DNA of 9,366 nt from a bacterium (GCA_024231375.1 JAAEQP010000621.1:1-9366), one strand, 5' to 3'; positions 1 through 7,190 are shown, counted from the first letter of the stretch. Translations and numbers: made by a program. The notes: a model not told the origin generated them from the sequence alone.

Positions 1-798
1 CCGCTCACCGTCAACGGATGGGCAGCGGAACAACCCGACGAAGTCTACGACCCGAACGGTTTGTTCGACTACATCAACGGCGCGGCCGAAATCTACCGGG
101 CCTTTGGGGTGCAACGGGTATTGGCGCGCACCTACGAGAAACCCGGCGCCGCCGAGATTCTGGTCGACGTGTACGACATGGGATCCCCGGAAGGCGCGTA
201 TGCCGCGTACCACCATGATCTCCGCGAAGGCCGGAACGTGGGAATCGGCGCCGAGTCGGAGTATGTGGACGGTTCGCTCGCTTTCTGGAAGGGCCGCTAC
301 TTCGTGTCCATCATCCCCTTCGAAGGCACCGACGAATCGCGTGCCGCGGCCATGTCTATCGGTCGTCACATCGAATCGACCATTCCCCGCCGGGGATCGC
401 CCCCCCGTATTGTGAAACTCTTGCCTCCACGCAACCTCGTGGCGTCGCGGGTATCCATGTTCCGCGACCAAGCCACGCTGAACAGCCATTTCTACCTCGA
501 AGACAACCTGTTCCGGCTCGGACCCGACACCGAAGGCGTCATCGCGCGCTACAAACCCGAAAACGTGCCGTCCGACTCGCTCATCACGCTGATGATCGTC
601 CAGTACCCCACGGCCGGTGAAGCCCGGCTCGCCCACGTCGACGTCCTGGCTAGCTGCGTGCCCAACGCGTCGGCCGACAACACCGCGCAGATGGAAGACG
701 GCACGTGGTCCGGGGCGTGGCTCCAGGGCAACCGCATTGTGGCTGTCTTCGGTGCGCCCACCAAAGCCGAGGCCGTCCTGCTGCTGAATCAGGTATAG
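1..798 (+). CDS. DUF6599-like protein, 5' end outside window
   Basis: The frame is open from the first base and ends at TAG 796-798, giving 265 residues with the N-terminus missing. An ATG-like start at 61 is not real: codon 21 is TTG inside a conserved stretch, LFDYINGAAEIYRAFG (residues 21-36), and the coding frame continues upstream through WAAEQPDEVYDPNG. This stretch, the segment YDMGSPEGAYAAY and the later glycine-rich FWKGRYFVSI segment match what I remember of the DUF6599 family, proteins of unknown function usually exported or periplasmic in environmental bacteria. No catalytic motif, membrane segment or metal site is visible in the part present. It is followed by a 138-bp gap before the next + strand gene, so a shared transcript is possible but not shown. 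Family assignment is from memory of motifs and moderately sure; function is unknown. Confidence 0.75.
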   Translation, partial: PLTVNGWAAEQPDEVYDPNGLFDYINGAAEIYRAFGVQRVLARTYEKPGAAEILVDVYDMGSPEGAYAAYHHDLREGRNVGIGAESEYVDGSLAFWKGRYFVSIIPFEGTDESRAAAMSIGRHIESTIPRRGSPPRIVKLLPPRNLVASRVSMFRDQATLNSHFYLEDNLFRLGPDTEGVIARYKPENVPSDSLITLMIVQYPTAGEARLAHVDVLASCVPNASADNTAQMEDGTWSGAWLQGNRIVAVFGAPTKAEAVLLLNQV

Positions 799-829
799 GC
801 GACGCCGCACGGGATGAAGATGGAGCGGT

Positions 830-847
830 GCTCGCACGTAGCCGAGC
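830..847 (+). other. Small inverted repeat after the DUF6599-like gene
   Basis: GCTCG at 830-834 and CGAGC at 843-847 can pair around an 8-nt loop, beginning 31 nt after the stop codon at 798. There is no T-tract behind it, so it does not qualify as an intrinsic terminator. It may be chance in GC-rich DNA. Confidence 0.2.
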
Positions 848-884
848 CCACAGCGAGGTACCCTTTCGACATTGCCCCATGCTT

Positions 885-899
885 CCCGTGAACCACGGG
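885..899 (+). other. Perfect inverted repeat upstream of the 679-aa gene
   Basis: CCCGTG (885-890) and CACGGG (894-899) are exact reverse complements around the loop AAC. The element sits 37 bp before the ATG at 937, in the 138-bp spacer 799-936, which holds no convincing gene. It could be an operator or an mRNA hairpin; no T-tract follows, so it is not a typical terminator. A second element of the same layout, CGTG-N3-CACG, lies just behind the stop codon of the same gene. Confidence 0.35.
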
Positions 900-922
900 C
901 CTCCTGATACGTAGTCAAGGGT

Positions 923-928
923 GGGAGG
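923..928 (+). promoter_or_regulatory. Ribosome binding site for the 679-aa gene
   Basis: GGGAGG lies 8 nt before the ATG at 937. This decides between the ATG at 937 and an overlapping out-of-frame ATG at 929, which directly abuts the GGAGG and leads nowhere. Confidence 0.75.
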
Positions 929-936
929 ATGAACAA

Positions 937-2976
937 ATGCGAAGGAAGTTGGTCGTCTCAGCCAACCTCGTGATCGTGGGCGCTTTCGTTGCGGCGGGGG
1001 CGTGGCTGGTCCATCGACACCGTCAGAATCCCCCTGCTCCACAGTACTCCGCTGGGTCGTATTCGCGCGCCGCCGCGAGCAGGTTGTCAGACCGCGAACT
1101 ACTCGAGGCGGTCGCGACGAGCGACGCTCCTTGGGACCTGGAAGAACTCAAAGCCCGGGGCGGCACATACTCCGCCACGAAGCTGGACGAGATCGCGGAC
1201 ATGGTTGTTGAACTGACGTTCACTCTGGACGAGGACGACTACCAGGTCAGCCGGTTGCTAAATGTGGTGCCGACGTTTCTCCCACAGCCTCTCGCGGGGC
1301 AGACCGTCAAGCGGGCCTACAAGAAACGGCAGGATGCCGCCGACTTGCTTGAGAAGTACGTCAAATCCCAGCAATCGCCCGACGGATCTCACACACCGGA
1401 GGACGCCGAACGTCTCTACAGGATCTACGTTGACCTGAGTGCCCAGACGAAGTACCCCCAGGTGCCCAATAGAAGCCACGGCTTTGTGACGACACGGGAG
1501 ATGCTCAAATCCTGGGCTCTTGACGGCTTGGCCCATTGCGGCGCGCCCGGTCTCGAGAAGCTGCGCAAACTGGACCAGTCCGGGCGCGTACTCGCGCTTG
1601 CCCTCTTGCGAACCGGCAGACCGGAAGACATCGAGGACTTGCACACCCTGTGTCGGCAGCCTCATGCGGAGGAAGACCGACTGGCCTATCTGTGCGCCTT
1701 GGCCAAGGTCGAGCCGGGTCGGCGAACCGAGCCAATGTGCGATACACTGCGCGAAGGTCTGACACCGTTCTTTGGCGACGACGACCCTCTGGTCCGTAAT
1801 TCGGCCGTCTTCGCGGCGGCGGATATCAAGGACGCCTACTTCCTGCCCATACTCGAGGAACTCGCGGCTGGAGACCCGTATCACAGAACGGACCGACGGG
1901 GGTACAACACGGGCACGGTCGATGCGCAGCAGACGTATGAGAGGTACACGGTGCGCGAGGTTGCGGCCAGCGCCGTCGAGACCATCAGAATGCTTGACCC
2001 AGATCACCGCGCCATGCGCGAAGCGGAAGAAGCACGTCGTCGGCGTCTGAGCGAGATCCGACCATTAGAGCTCAATGCAATCTCGTTGCGGCGCGATGAG
2101 ATGAACGCCTTGCACGATTCGCGGCCCGACCCGGGCACAGAGAACGCGTCCGCAGCCGTCCGCGACTCCTGGCAGGTCCGGTTTTCCGACCTTGCCGAGC
2201 AGCGCAATGAGACGCTGAACAGGCTGGCCGACTTGCGAGACGAACGCGCCCAGGTGCTCAAGGAAGAAGATCTGGATTGGCGGACGACGGACTTCGAGTT
2301 ACTCAGGGCAGTTGCAGACGGCAATGAACGGGCTACTGACATCCTCGGGAAACGTTGTGCATTGTACTCGGAAGAGTGGCTCGAAGAGCTTTCCCTGATG
2401 TCACTGGACGTCGAGGAACGGAACGAAGGCCGATCGTCGCAACGCCTCGCTACGGCTGTGGAAGCTCTTCTGCCGGTGCGCATCCGCGGTCCTGTGGCCG
2501 AATACCGGGCGGCCCGTGACGGGGACTTCGCGGCAAAGATGCGGTTCGCGAAACGAGTCAAGGCCGGCATGACTACCGGCCGCCTGATGGTCACCTTGCT
2601 CTGCAGGCTCTATCTTCAGATCGGGGAACCCACGGCGCCCGACGCCTCCGCCCTCGCCAAGGGCCTCCGAGAGGCTACTTCGATTCATGGACAGCAAGCA
2701 CTCTTCCTGGCTCCGAGTTTCCTGGCCCCGTCGAGGACCGAAATCCGTAAGCGGCAAGGCTTCGCGCTTGACAGTGAGGATGCAGAGCAACTGGAGCGGC
2801 TGCAGGAATACCAGGAGCTACGCGAGAAGGTTTGTCAGATTGACTACGAGTTGGCCGACGTAGGTGGGCGCGATTGGGTCGTCCCATTCATCAGCGCCCA
2901 ACGAGCCGAGGCGAGAGACCGGATGGACACGCTGTGGGGCGAACTCCGACGTGCAGCTTCCAGTCCGGCGCAGTGA
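937..2976 (+). CDS. Anchored 679-aa protein with HEAT-like and coiled-coil regions, function unknown
   Basis: I do not recognise this protein. The start at 937 has a GGGAGG site 8 nt upstream. Residues 1-4 (MRRK) followed by a hydrophobic run to about residue 25 and then HRHRQ form a signal anchor, so the rest probably lies outside the cytoplasm. The mature part is rich in Asp, Glu and Arg and mostly helical. Residues about 195-315 (alternating LALALLRTGRPEDIEDL, LAYLCALAKVEP, NSAVFAAADIKDAY) resemble HEAT-type helical pairs. Residues about 355-445 and 610-672 look like coiled coils. Segments 51-115 and 451-516 resemble each other (SDRELLEAVA and TDFELLRAVA, then YSxxxLxE, then a VVPTFLP/ALLP end), suggesting an internal duplication. 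No enzyme motif is seen. It may be a scaffold or envelope protein. There is no evident functional link to the convergent arsenic operon. Confidence 0.8.
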   Translation: MRRKLVVSANLVIVGAFVAAGAWLVHRHRQNPPAPQYSAGSYSRAAASRLSDRELLEAVATSDAPWDLEELKARGGTYSATKLDEIADMVVELTFTLDEDDYQVSRLLNVVPTFLPQPLAGQTVKRAYKKRQDAADLLEKYVKSQQSPDGSHTPEDAERLYRIYVDLSAQTKYPQVPNRSHGFVTTREMLKSWALDGLAHCGAPGLEKLRKLDQSGRVLALALLRTGRPEDIEDLHTLCRQPHAEEDRLAYLCALAKVEPGRRTEPMCDTLREGLTPFFGDDDPLVRNSAVFAAADIKDAYFLPILEELAAGDPYHRTDRRGYNTGTVDAQQTYERYTVREVAASAVETIRMLDPDHRAMREAEEARRRRLSEIRPLELNAISLRRDEMNALHDSRPDPGTENASAAVRDSWQVRFSDLAEQRNETLNRLADLRDERAQVLKEEDLDWRTTDFELLRAVADGNERATDILGKRCALYSEEWLEELSLMSLDVEERNEGRSSQRLATAVEALLPVRIRGPVAEYRAARDGDFAAKMRFAKRVKAGMTTGRLMVTLLCRLYLQIGEPTAPDASALAKGLREATSIHGQQALFLAPSFLAPSRTEIRKRQGFALDSEDAEQLERLQEYQELREKVCQIDYELADVGGRDWVVPFISAQRAEARDRMDTLWGELRRAASSPAQ

Positions 2977-2978
2977 GT

Positions 2979-2993
2979 CTCGTGTCGCACGAG
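2979..2993. other. Inverted repeat in the convergent gap, possible weak bidirectional terminator
   Basis: CTCGTG (2979-2984) and CACGAG (2988-2993) pair exactly around the loop TCG, 2 nt after the stop codon of the 679-aa gene. A second small palindrome, ATGCAGTGCAT, follows at 3001-3011. They fill the 40-bp gap between two convergent genes, where a shared transcription end is expected. Neither strand has a T-tract after the stems, so factor-independent termination is doubtful. Confidence 0.35.
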
Positions 2994-3016
2994 CCGGCGA
3001 ATGCAGTGCATGCCTC

Positions 3017-4204
3017 CTACCTACCGCCGAACCAGGCCTCCGTCTTCAGACACACCCGCACCAACATCAACATCACCGGCACTTCGATGAGCACTCCCAC
3101 CACCGTGGCCAATGCCGCGCCGCTGGACAGGCCGAACAGCATGGTGGAGGTGGCGATGGCGACTTCGAAGTGGTTGGACGCGCCGATCATGGCGCTGGGC
3201 GCTGCGTCGGCGTAGGAGAGTTTGAGCAGCTTCGCCGCCCCGTATCCCAATGCGAAAATCAGGCAGGTCTGGATGAACAAGGGTACGGCGATCCACAGGA
3301 TAGTGAGCGGATTTTTCAGAATCCCGTCGCCTTTGAACGAGAACAACAGCACCAGCGTGATGAGAAGGGCCACAATCGTCACCGGGGTCAGCACGTGCAG
3401 GAACTTCTCACGGAACCATGCTTCGCCTTTCGCCTGGATGATGGCGCGCCTCGACACGTACCCGGCCACCAAGGGAAGCGCCACGTAGATCCCGATGGAC
3501 AACAGCAGCGCCTGCCACGGTACGGGCAGTTTGCCAACGCCCAGCAGGAACCCGCCCAGGACACCGTAGAGCACCAACATGGTGAGCGAGTTGATGGCCA
3601 CCATGACGAGGGTATGGCCGTCGTTGCCTTTCGCGAGATATCCCCATACCAGCACCATGGCCGTACACGGCGCGACGCCCAGGAGAATGCAGCCGGCAAG
3701 ATAGCTACGCCAGAGCGGAACCTGGAGCATCTTCACGCCTGCCTCGACAACGACCGTGCCCGCACCGTAGGTAGCGCCTTCGGGCAGGTCCAGGCCGAAG
3801 GGCATCTTCACCAAGTCGACGGCGTCGGCCCCGATGAACCCACGAAAGAGCACGCCCAGGAACAGGGCGGCAATGGCGTACATGGTGAAGGGCTTGATGG
3901 CCCAGTTCACAACGAGGGTGAGTCCAACGGGTTTGAGACTCTTCCCGGCTTTGACGACTTCGGCGAAATCGATCTTCACCATGATGGGATACATCATGAA
4001 GAACAGACAGATCGCGATGGGGATCGACACGACTGGCGCGTCGTTCACGGAAATGGCCAGGCCATCCAGATACCTGGCGATGCCGGGGGCGAATCTGCCC
4101 AACACGATGCCGCCCACGATACAGAGGAACACCCATAGGGTGAGGTAGCGCTCAAAGATGCTCATTGCGCTCTTGGTGCCGCGTTCGTCCGCTCCCGCTT
4201 TCAT
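3017..4204 (-). CDS. acr3: Acr3-family arsenite efflux permease
   Basis: This is an inner-membrane arsenite exporter of the Acr3 (BART superfamily) type, driven by the proton gradient, and the last gene of the operon. From the start chosen here it has 395 residues and about ten hydrophobic segments. Family hallmarks are RYLTLWVF near the N-terminus, [42 protein letters not shown] with the conserved Cys (180) in the fourth helix, [11 protein letters not shown], and [11 protein letters not shown] with the conserved Glu (347) in a late helix. Compared with classical Acr3, there is extra sequence between NWAIKPF and APCTAM (roughly residues 118-165), probably an additional loop. The ATG at 4204 is preferred because GGGAG lies 5 nt before it; the in-frame ATG at 4216, directly adjacent to the stop of arsM, has no such site and would add 4 residues. 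A third in-frame ATG is at 4165. Confidence 0.95.
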   Translation of the reverse strand: MKAGADERGTKSAMSIFERYLTLWVFLCIVGGIVLGRFAPGIARYLDGLAISVNDAPVVSIPIAICLFFMMYPIMVKIDFAEVVKAGKSLKPVGLTLVVNWAIKPFTMYAIAALFLGVLFRGFIGADAVDLVKMPFGLDLPEGATYGAGTVVVEAGVKMLQVPLWRSYLAGCILLGVAPCTAMVLVWGYLAKGNDGHTLVMVAINSLTMLVLYGVLGGFLLGVGKLPVPWQALLLSIGIYVALPLVAGYVSRRAIIQAKGEAWFREKFLHVLTPVTIVALLITLVLLFSFKGDGILKNPLTILWIAVPLFIQTCLIFALGYGAAKLLKLSYADAAPSAMIGASNHFEVAIATSTMLFGLSSGAALATVVGVLIEVPVMLMLVRVCLKTEAWFGGR

Positions 4205-4209
4205 TGCAT

Positions 4210-4214
4210 CTCCC
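4210..4214 (-). promoter_or_regulatory. Ribosome binding site deciding the acr3 start
   Basis: On the - strand GGGAG is followed by 5 nt and then the ATG at 4204-4202. It overlaps the alternative upstream ATG (4216-4214), which therefore lacks a usable site and could be reached only by coupling to the arsM stop. Confidence 0.6.
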
Positions 4215-4216
4215 AT

Positions 4217-5077
4217 TTACGCGCAACAGCAACCCGTACAAGGCTTGAGAGCGCTTACGTTAAGGCTTGTGACGTAATCGGCGGCCGTTCGTCCCTCCGG
4301 CAAGGCCTCGGCGATTCGCCGGTAGAGCGGGTCGTTCGATGCCGCCATGGACTCAATGTAGCCCGGCTTCGTCTCAAGCACCACATCCGTCAATCCGGCG
4401 TCGGCCGCCATCCGTTCCGTATCCTCTACCAGCACCGCCCCGGCCACGCACCCGATCAGCGCTTCCACTTGCCCGGCAATGGCCTCAGGCAATGGACGCA
4501 GGAGCGCCAAGTCCGACACGGCAACCCGGCCGCCCGGCTTCAGCACGCGGGCGATCTCGTCCCAAACCTGTTGCTTGTCCGGCGACAGGTTGATGACGCA
4601 ATTCGAGATGACGACGTCGGCGGAGTTGTCCGCCAGAGGCAGGTGCTCGATCTCGCCCAACCGAAATTCCACATTGTCGAACCCCGTCCGCTCACGGTAG
4701 GCAGCCGCGTTCCGGCGTGCCTTGCTCACCATCTCCGGCGTCATGTCCACGCCGATGGCACGACCGCCCGGTCCCACCTTCCGTCCAGCGATGAAAATGT
4801 CGAATCCGCCGCCGCTGCCAAGATCGACAATCACGTCGCCCTCGCTCAGTGAGGCGAGCGCAACAGGGTTGCCGCAGGAGAGCCCCATGTTGGCGCCGTC
4901 CGGCAACTCGGCGAGTTCCTGGGCGTCGTACCCGATGGATTGGGCGAGCTGTGCGGAATCATCCTGCGTGCCGGGCCCGCAACAAGATGCCTTTTCGCCA
5001 CAACACGACCCTCCACTCTCAGCAATGGCCGCGTACCCTTCCCGGACCTTCTCACGAATGGTGTCTTTGTCATTCAT
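4217..5077 (-). CDS. arsM: Arsenite S-adenosylmethionine methyltransferase
   Basis: ArsM transfers methyl groups from SAM to thiol-bound As(III), giving methylated arsenicals, in the cytoplasm. The 286-residue protein has the usual length. [10 protein letters not shown] (84-93) is the SAM-binding motif I. Three cysteines in family context are Cys68 (NMGLSCGNP), Cys160 ([13 protein letters not shown]) and Cys210 (GCVAGA), which correspond to the conserved As(III)-binding cysteines. Two pairs near the N-terminus (Cys25-26, Cys32-33) and a cysteine cluster at the C-terminus (CTGCCCA, 280-286) give additional arsenic-binding potential. A GAGGG lies about 10 nt before the ATG. Its TAA is immediately next to the earliest possible acr3 ATG, so the two are co-translated. 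An 86-bp gap separates it from the upstream ccdA-like gene. Thiol reductants for the reaction may come from the thioredoxins of the same operon (inference). Confidence 0.96.
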   Translation of the reverse strand: MNDKDTIREKVREGYAAIAESGGSCCGEKASCCGPGTQDDSAQLAQSIGYDAQELAELPDGANMGLSCGNPVALASLSEGDVIVDLGSGGGFDIFIAGRKVGPGGRAIGVDMTPEMVSKARRNAAAYRERTGFDNVEFRLGEIEHLPLADNSADVVISNCVINLSPDKQQVWDEIARVLKPGGRVAVSDLALLRPLPEAIAGQVEALIGCVAGAVLVEDTERMAADAGLTDVVLETKPGYIESMAASNDPLYRRIAEALPEGRTAADYVTSLNVSALKPCTGCCCA

Positions 5078-5163
5078 CGCGCCATATCCCTCTTGAGCAC
5101 CTCCGGCAATCGCACTCGGTTCCCTCGGTCCTCGTTCTTTCGCTCAAGCCGCGCCGCGATGGT
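5078..5163 (-). other. 86-bp gap between the CcdA-like gene and arsM
   Basis: This is one of the two longest gaps in the operon. It contains CTTGAGC (5092-5098) and its reverse complement GCTCAAG (5142-5148), 43 nt apart, and a short imperfect direct repeat (CTCGGTTC/CTCGGTCC) at about 5115-5131. I see no clear promoter. The long-range pairing might hold an mRNA processing site or be chance. Confidence 0.25.
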
Positions 5164-5865
5164 CTAGGGCGCCACGTAGATCATCCACAGTCCGCCGAGA
5201 ATCACCAGTACGCCGCATACACGTTTCAACAGCGTCGCGCCTTTGGATTCCTCGTTCCAGTTGAGGTAACGCTGCACCACCTCGGTGAAGGTGCCCGCGA
5301 AGACGATGACCGAGCAGTGACCCACGCCGTACATGAAGAGCAGGAACACGCCATAGCTGAGGTTGGCGGCAGCGAGCTTGAACGTCACGCCGAGCATAGG
5401 CGCCATGTAGGCGAAGGTACACGGACCGAGGGCGACGCCAAACACCAATCCCAGGATGAAGGCCGCCAACGCGCCCTTGCGTTTCATGCCCACTTGAGCG
5501 GGCCCCGACCACGGCATAGGAATCACGTCCAAGAGGTGGAGGCCCACCAGGAAGAATATGGCGGCGACGAAGTAGTTGCCGTACCGGCCCACGTCGCCCA
5601 TCATGCGGCCCGCCGCGGCCGTGACGAGACCGATCAATCCAATCGTGATCAGAATTCCCACCGAGAACAGGAGCGAGATGAAGAAGGCGCGGCGCGTGGT
5701 GGTGCGCCCCTGGCTGTCAATGAACCCCACGATGAGTGGGATGCTCGCCAGATGGCAGGGGCTCAGCACGATGCTAAGCACACCCCACGCGAGCGAGGCC
5801 GCGACAGCCACAAAGGCGCTGCCTTCAACCGCCCGTGTCAGCGTGGTGAACAACTCTTGCATCAT
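5164..5865 (-). CDS. CcdA/DsbD-type thiol-disulfide membrane transporter
   Basis: This family carries reducing equivalents from cytoplasmic thioredoxin across the inner membrane to extracytoplasmic thiol proteins. The 233-residue protein has about six hydrophobic segments, as expected for the short CcdA type without DsbD's periplasmic domains. The two signature cysteines are Cys37 in SPCHLASIPL and Cys149 in LGPCTFAYMAPML, each with the Pro before it that marks the redox pair. Cys184 (GVGHCSVI) and Cys217 are extra. SPCHLASIP differs from the common SPCxLPLLP and belongs to a CcdA subgroup that I associate with thioredoxin-linked gene clusters. Two ATGs stand in tandem at the start (MMQ); GAGGA lies 5 nt before the first. 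It begins 18 nt after the stop of the anchored thioredoxin gene, its probable electron acceptor. Cytochrome c genes are absent, so a role in arsenic-related redox is more likely here. Confidence 0.88.
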   Translation of the reverse strand: MMQELFTTLTRAVEGSAFVAVAASLAWGVLSIVLSPCHLASIPLIVGFIDSQGRTTTRRAFFISLLFSVGILITIGLIGLVTAAAGRMMGDVGRYGNYFVAAIFFLVGLHLLDVIPMPWSGPAQVGMKRKGALAAFILGLVFGVALGPCTFAYMAPMLGVTFKLAAANLSYGVFLLFMYGVGHCSVIVFAGTFTEVVQRYLNWNEESKGATLLKRVCGVLVILGGLWMIYVAP

Positions 5866-5883
5866 CGCGTCCTCACGGGTACG

Positions 5884-6396
5884 TCACCCCTCGTTCGATG
5901 ATTCGTCCGTCGACGACGCGGCGAACTCGACGCCCAGTTCCTTCCATTTCGCCAGGATATCTTCCTTGGCCATGAAGCCTGTGTGACGAAACAGCTCCGT
6001 GCCCGAGGCGTCGAAGAAGATCTGGGTCGGAATCATCTGGATTCCGTACTCCTCGCCGGCTGCCTTGTTCTTCCACACATCGATGAATTCGACATCGAAC
6101 CTGCCAGCATATTCTTCCTTCAGTTCGTCGAGGATGGGCGCCATCATCTTGCACGGAACGCACTTGTCCGCGCCCAGGTCCACCAGCTTCGGGATTCCCG
6201 CGACCACTTCGGCTGATGGTGCGGCGGCTGTCGGCGCCGGAGGAGTCCCGGCCTCGGCGGACGTCACCGGCGTGGCATCTGTTTCCGGCGGGGTCGCAGT
6301 CGTGTCCGAGTCGCCCTGGCGCGCTTTCAGCATCAGCGTTCCTGCGATTGCGCCCGCCAGCGCCAGCACGATCAGAATCTTGGGCAGGGTCTTCAT
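5884..6396 (-). CDS. Membrane-anchored thioredoxin-fold protein (CVPC)
   Basis: The 170-residue protein starts with MKTLPK and a hydrophobic stretch (residues about 7-22), an uncleaved anchor or signal peptide, followed by a low-complexity linker rich in Ala, Pro and Thr (about 28-65). The thioredoxin domain follows, with the active site DKCVPCKMMAP (Cys79, Cys82) and the cis-proline in GIQMIPTQIFF (Pro123). The linker and anchor place the domain outside the cytoplasm. Its start codon overlaps the stop of the flavoprotein gene upstream (ATGA, 6393-6396), with only a weak site of its own, so its translation is coupled. The CcdA-like protein encoded 18 nt downstream is the natural reductant. 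The target could be a disulfide in the neighbouring Tat-exported flavoprotein or arsenic bound to thiols, which is inference. Membrane anchor versus lipoprotein or secreted form is open; no lipobox cysteine is seen. Confidence 0.9.
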   Translation of the reverse strand: MKTLPKILIVLALAGAIAGTLMLKARQGDSDTTATPPETDATPVTSAEAGTPPAPTAAAPSAEVVAGIPKLVDLGADKCVPCKMMAPILDELKEEYAGRFDVEFIDVWKNKAAGEEYGIQMIPTQIFFDASGTELFRHTGFMAKEDILAKWKELGVEFAASSTDESSNEG

Positions 6397-7082
6397 GACG
6401 CCAACTTCGCGACGATCTCGGCCATGCGGCGCCCCAGATCCTTGCCGTATCCGATGCCTTTCTCGTCGCCCTCAATGCTGCTGCTCTGGCTCTGGAACAT
6501 AGCGCCGATACGTGCAGACGGTTTGGCCGTGCCAACGACAAGCATTTCCTGGCTCGTAAGCGCCGCCTTGATGGACTGGACCGTCAACTCTTGGCCGCCA
6601 CTCTGTGACCCACCGACCGCAACAACGCCCGCCACCTTGTTGCTCAGCACGAACCCGCTCTTGCGGAACACGATGCACCGGTCAAGAAAGGCCTTGCACA
6701 AGGCCGACATGTTGCTGAAGTACACCGGCGAACCCACGATGATGCCGGCCACGTCCGCCGCGCCCAGTTTCTCCGCCACCGCCGGGAAATCGTCCTTCTC
6801 GCCTTCTTTGAGTGGCTGCCCGGCCGCAAGCTGTGCGGGAATACTGAGGTCGGCCAATTCAATCAGTTCCGTCTGCATCTCGGCGTTCTGTTCTTTGACC
6901 GCATCCAGGCACACCTGCAAGGCCGCCGACGTGGTCATGCCCTTGCGGGGGCTGCAGTTCACGGCGATGATTCGACGCGCAGGCGCCGCGTCCTGCGCCG
7001 CCGCATTTACGCCCAACGCGCCCACGGCCGCCGCCGCGCAAGCCGTACCGATGAGGTCTCTGCGTCCGATTCGTTCCGACAT
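6393..7082 (-). CDS. Flavodoxin-fold FMN oxidoreductase with twin-arginine leader
   Basis: The 229-residue protein starts with MSERIGRRDLIG, then an Ala-rich hydrophobic stretch to about residue 28 ending NAAAQ. This is a Tat-type leader (twin arginine at residues 7-8), which would export the folded protein with its cofactor. The mature part is an NAD(P)H-dependent FMN reductase/flavodoxin fold: VNCSPRKGMTTSA (41-53) is the phosphate-binding loop, GSPVYFSNMSALCKAFLDR (117-135) the second flavin motif, and VAVGGSQSGGQE (154-165) a third. The compact cysteine cluster of iron-sulfur flavoproteins is missing between residues 70 and 110, so a 4Fe-4S centre is unlikely. It is not an obvious ArsH. 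AGGGAG lies 7 nt before the ATG. The gene is coupled by ATGA to the thioredoxin gene. A role in reducing or oxidising an arsenical or quinone is possible; the substrate is unknown. Confidence 0.88.
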   Translation of the reverse strand: MSERIGRRDLIGTACAAAAVGALGVNAAAQDAAPARRIIAVNCSPRKGMTTSAALQVCLDAVKEQNAEMQTELIELADLSIPAQLAAGQPLKEGEKDDFPAVAEKLGAADVAGIIVGSPVYFSNMSALCKAFLDRCIVFRKSGFVLSNKVAGVVAVGGSQSGGQELTVQSIKAALTSQEMLVVGTAKPSARIGAMFQSQSSSIEGDEKGIGYGKDLGRRMAEIVAKLAS

Positions 7083-7190
7083 GTCTCATCTCCCTGGGTG
7101 TTTACGGGCGCCTTCCGCGCCCCCTACCGCAGTACCACCATCCATGACGTCCGGACCGTCGTCGCGTGGGTCCGCCGCATGGCTTCCTTG
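7083..7190 (-). other. 108-bp gap between the DGC and flavoprotein genes
   Basis: This is the longest gap inside the operon. On the - strand it holds the palindrome GTCCGGAC (7149-7156) and, closer to the flavoprotein start, a stem-loop (7106-7122). No convincing promoter or small gene is visible. It could host an internal regulatory or mRNA-processing site. Confidence 0.3.
7106..7122 (-). other. GC-rich stem-loop in the operon
   Basis: On the - strand GGGCGC, loop GGAAG, GCGCCC pair exactly, ending 23 nt before the flavoprotein ATG. The sequence after the stem is GTAAACACC, not a T-tract, so it is more likely an mRNA stability or processing hairpin than an intrinsic terminator. Confidence 0.45.

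Noticed and set aside
61..798. Start of the first gene at position 61
   Set aside because: The codon is TTG inside a conserved stretch and the frame is open to the left edge, so the gene is cut by the window rather than starting here.
1258..2007. Open frame of 249 codons on the - strand inside the 679-aa gene
   Set aside because: No ribosome binding site or recognisable domain; the + strand frame has a good start site, a membrane anchor and consistent helical composition.
2977..3016. Intrinsic terminator for both convergent genes
   Set aside because: Stems exist but no T-tract follows on either strand, so it is reported only as an inverted repeat.
2864..4138. Open frame of 424 codons on the + strand opposite acr3
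   Set aside because: Its translation is rich in His, Gln, Gly and Asp without any domain and mirrors the membrane gene acr3 on the other strand.
4849..5901. Open frame of 350 codons on the + strand opposite the CcdA-like gene and part of arsM
   Set aside because: Low-complexity His/Arg/Glu-rich translation, no family, and it runs across two clear genes and the gap between them.
6393..7082. ArsH organoarsenical oxidase
   Set aside because: The fold class is related, but the Tat leader and the motif spacing resemble general flavodoxin-type reductases, and I see no ArsH-specific signature.
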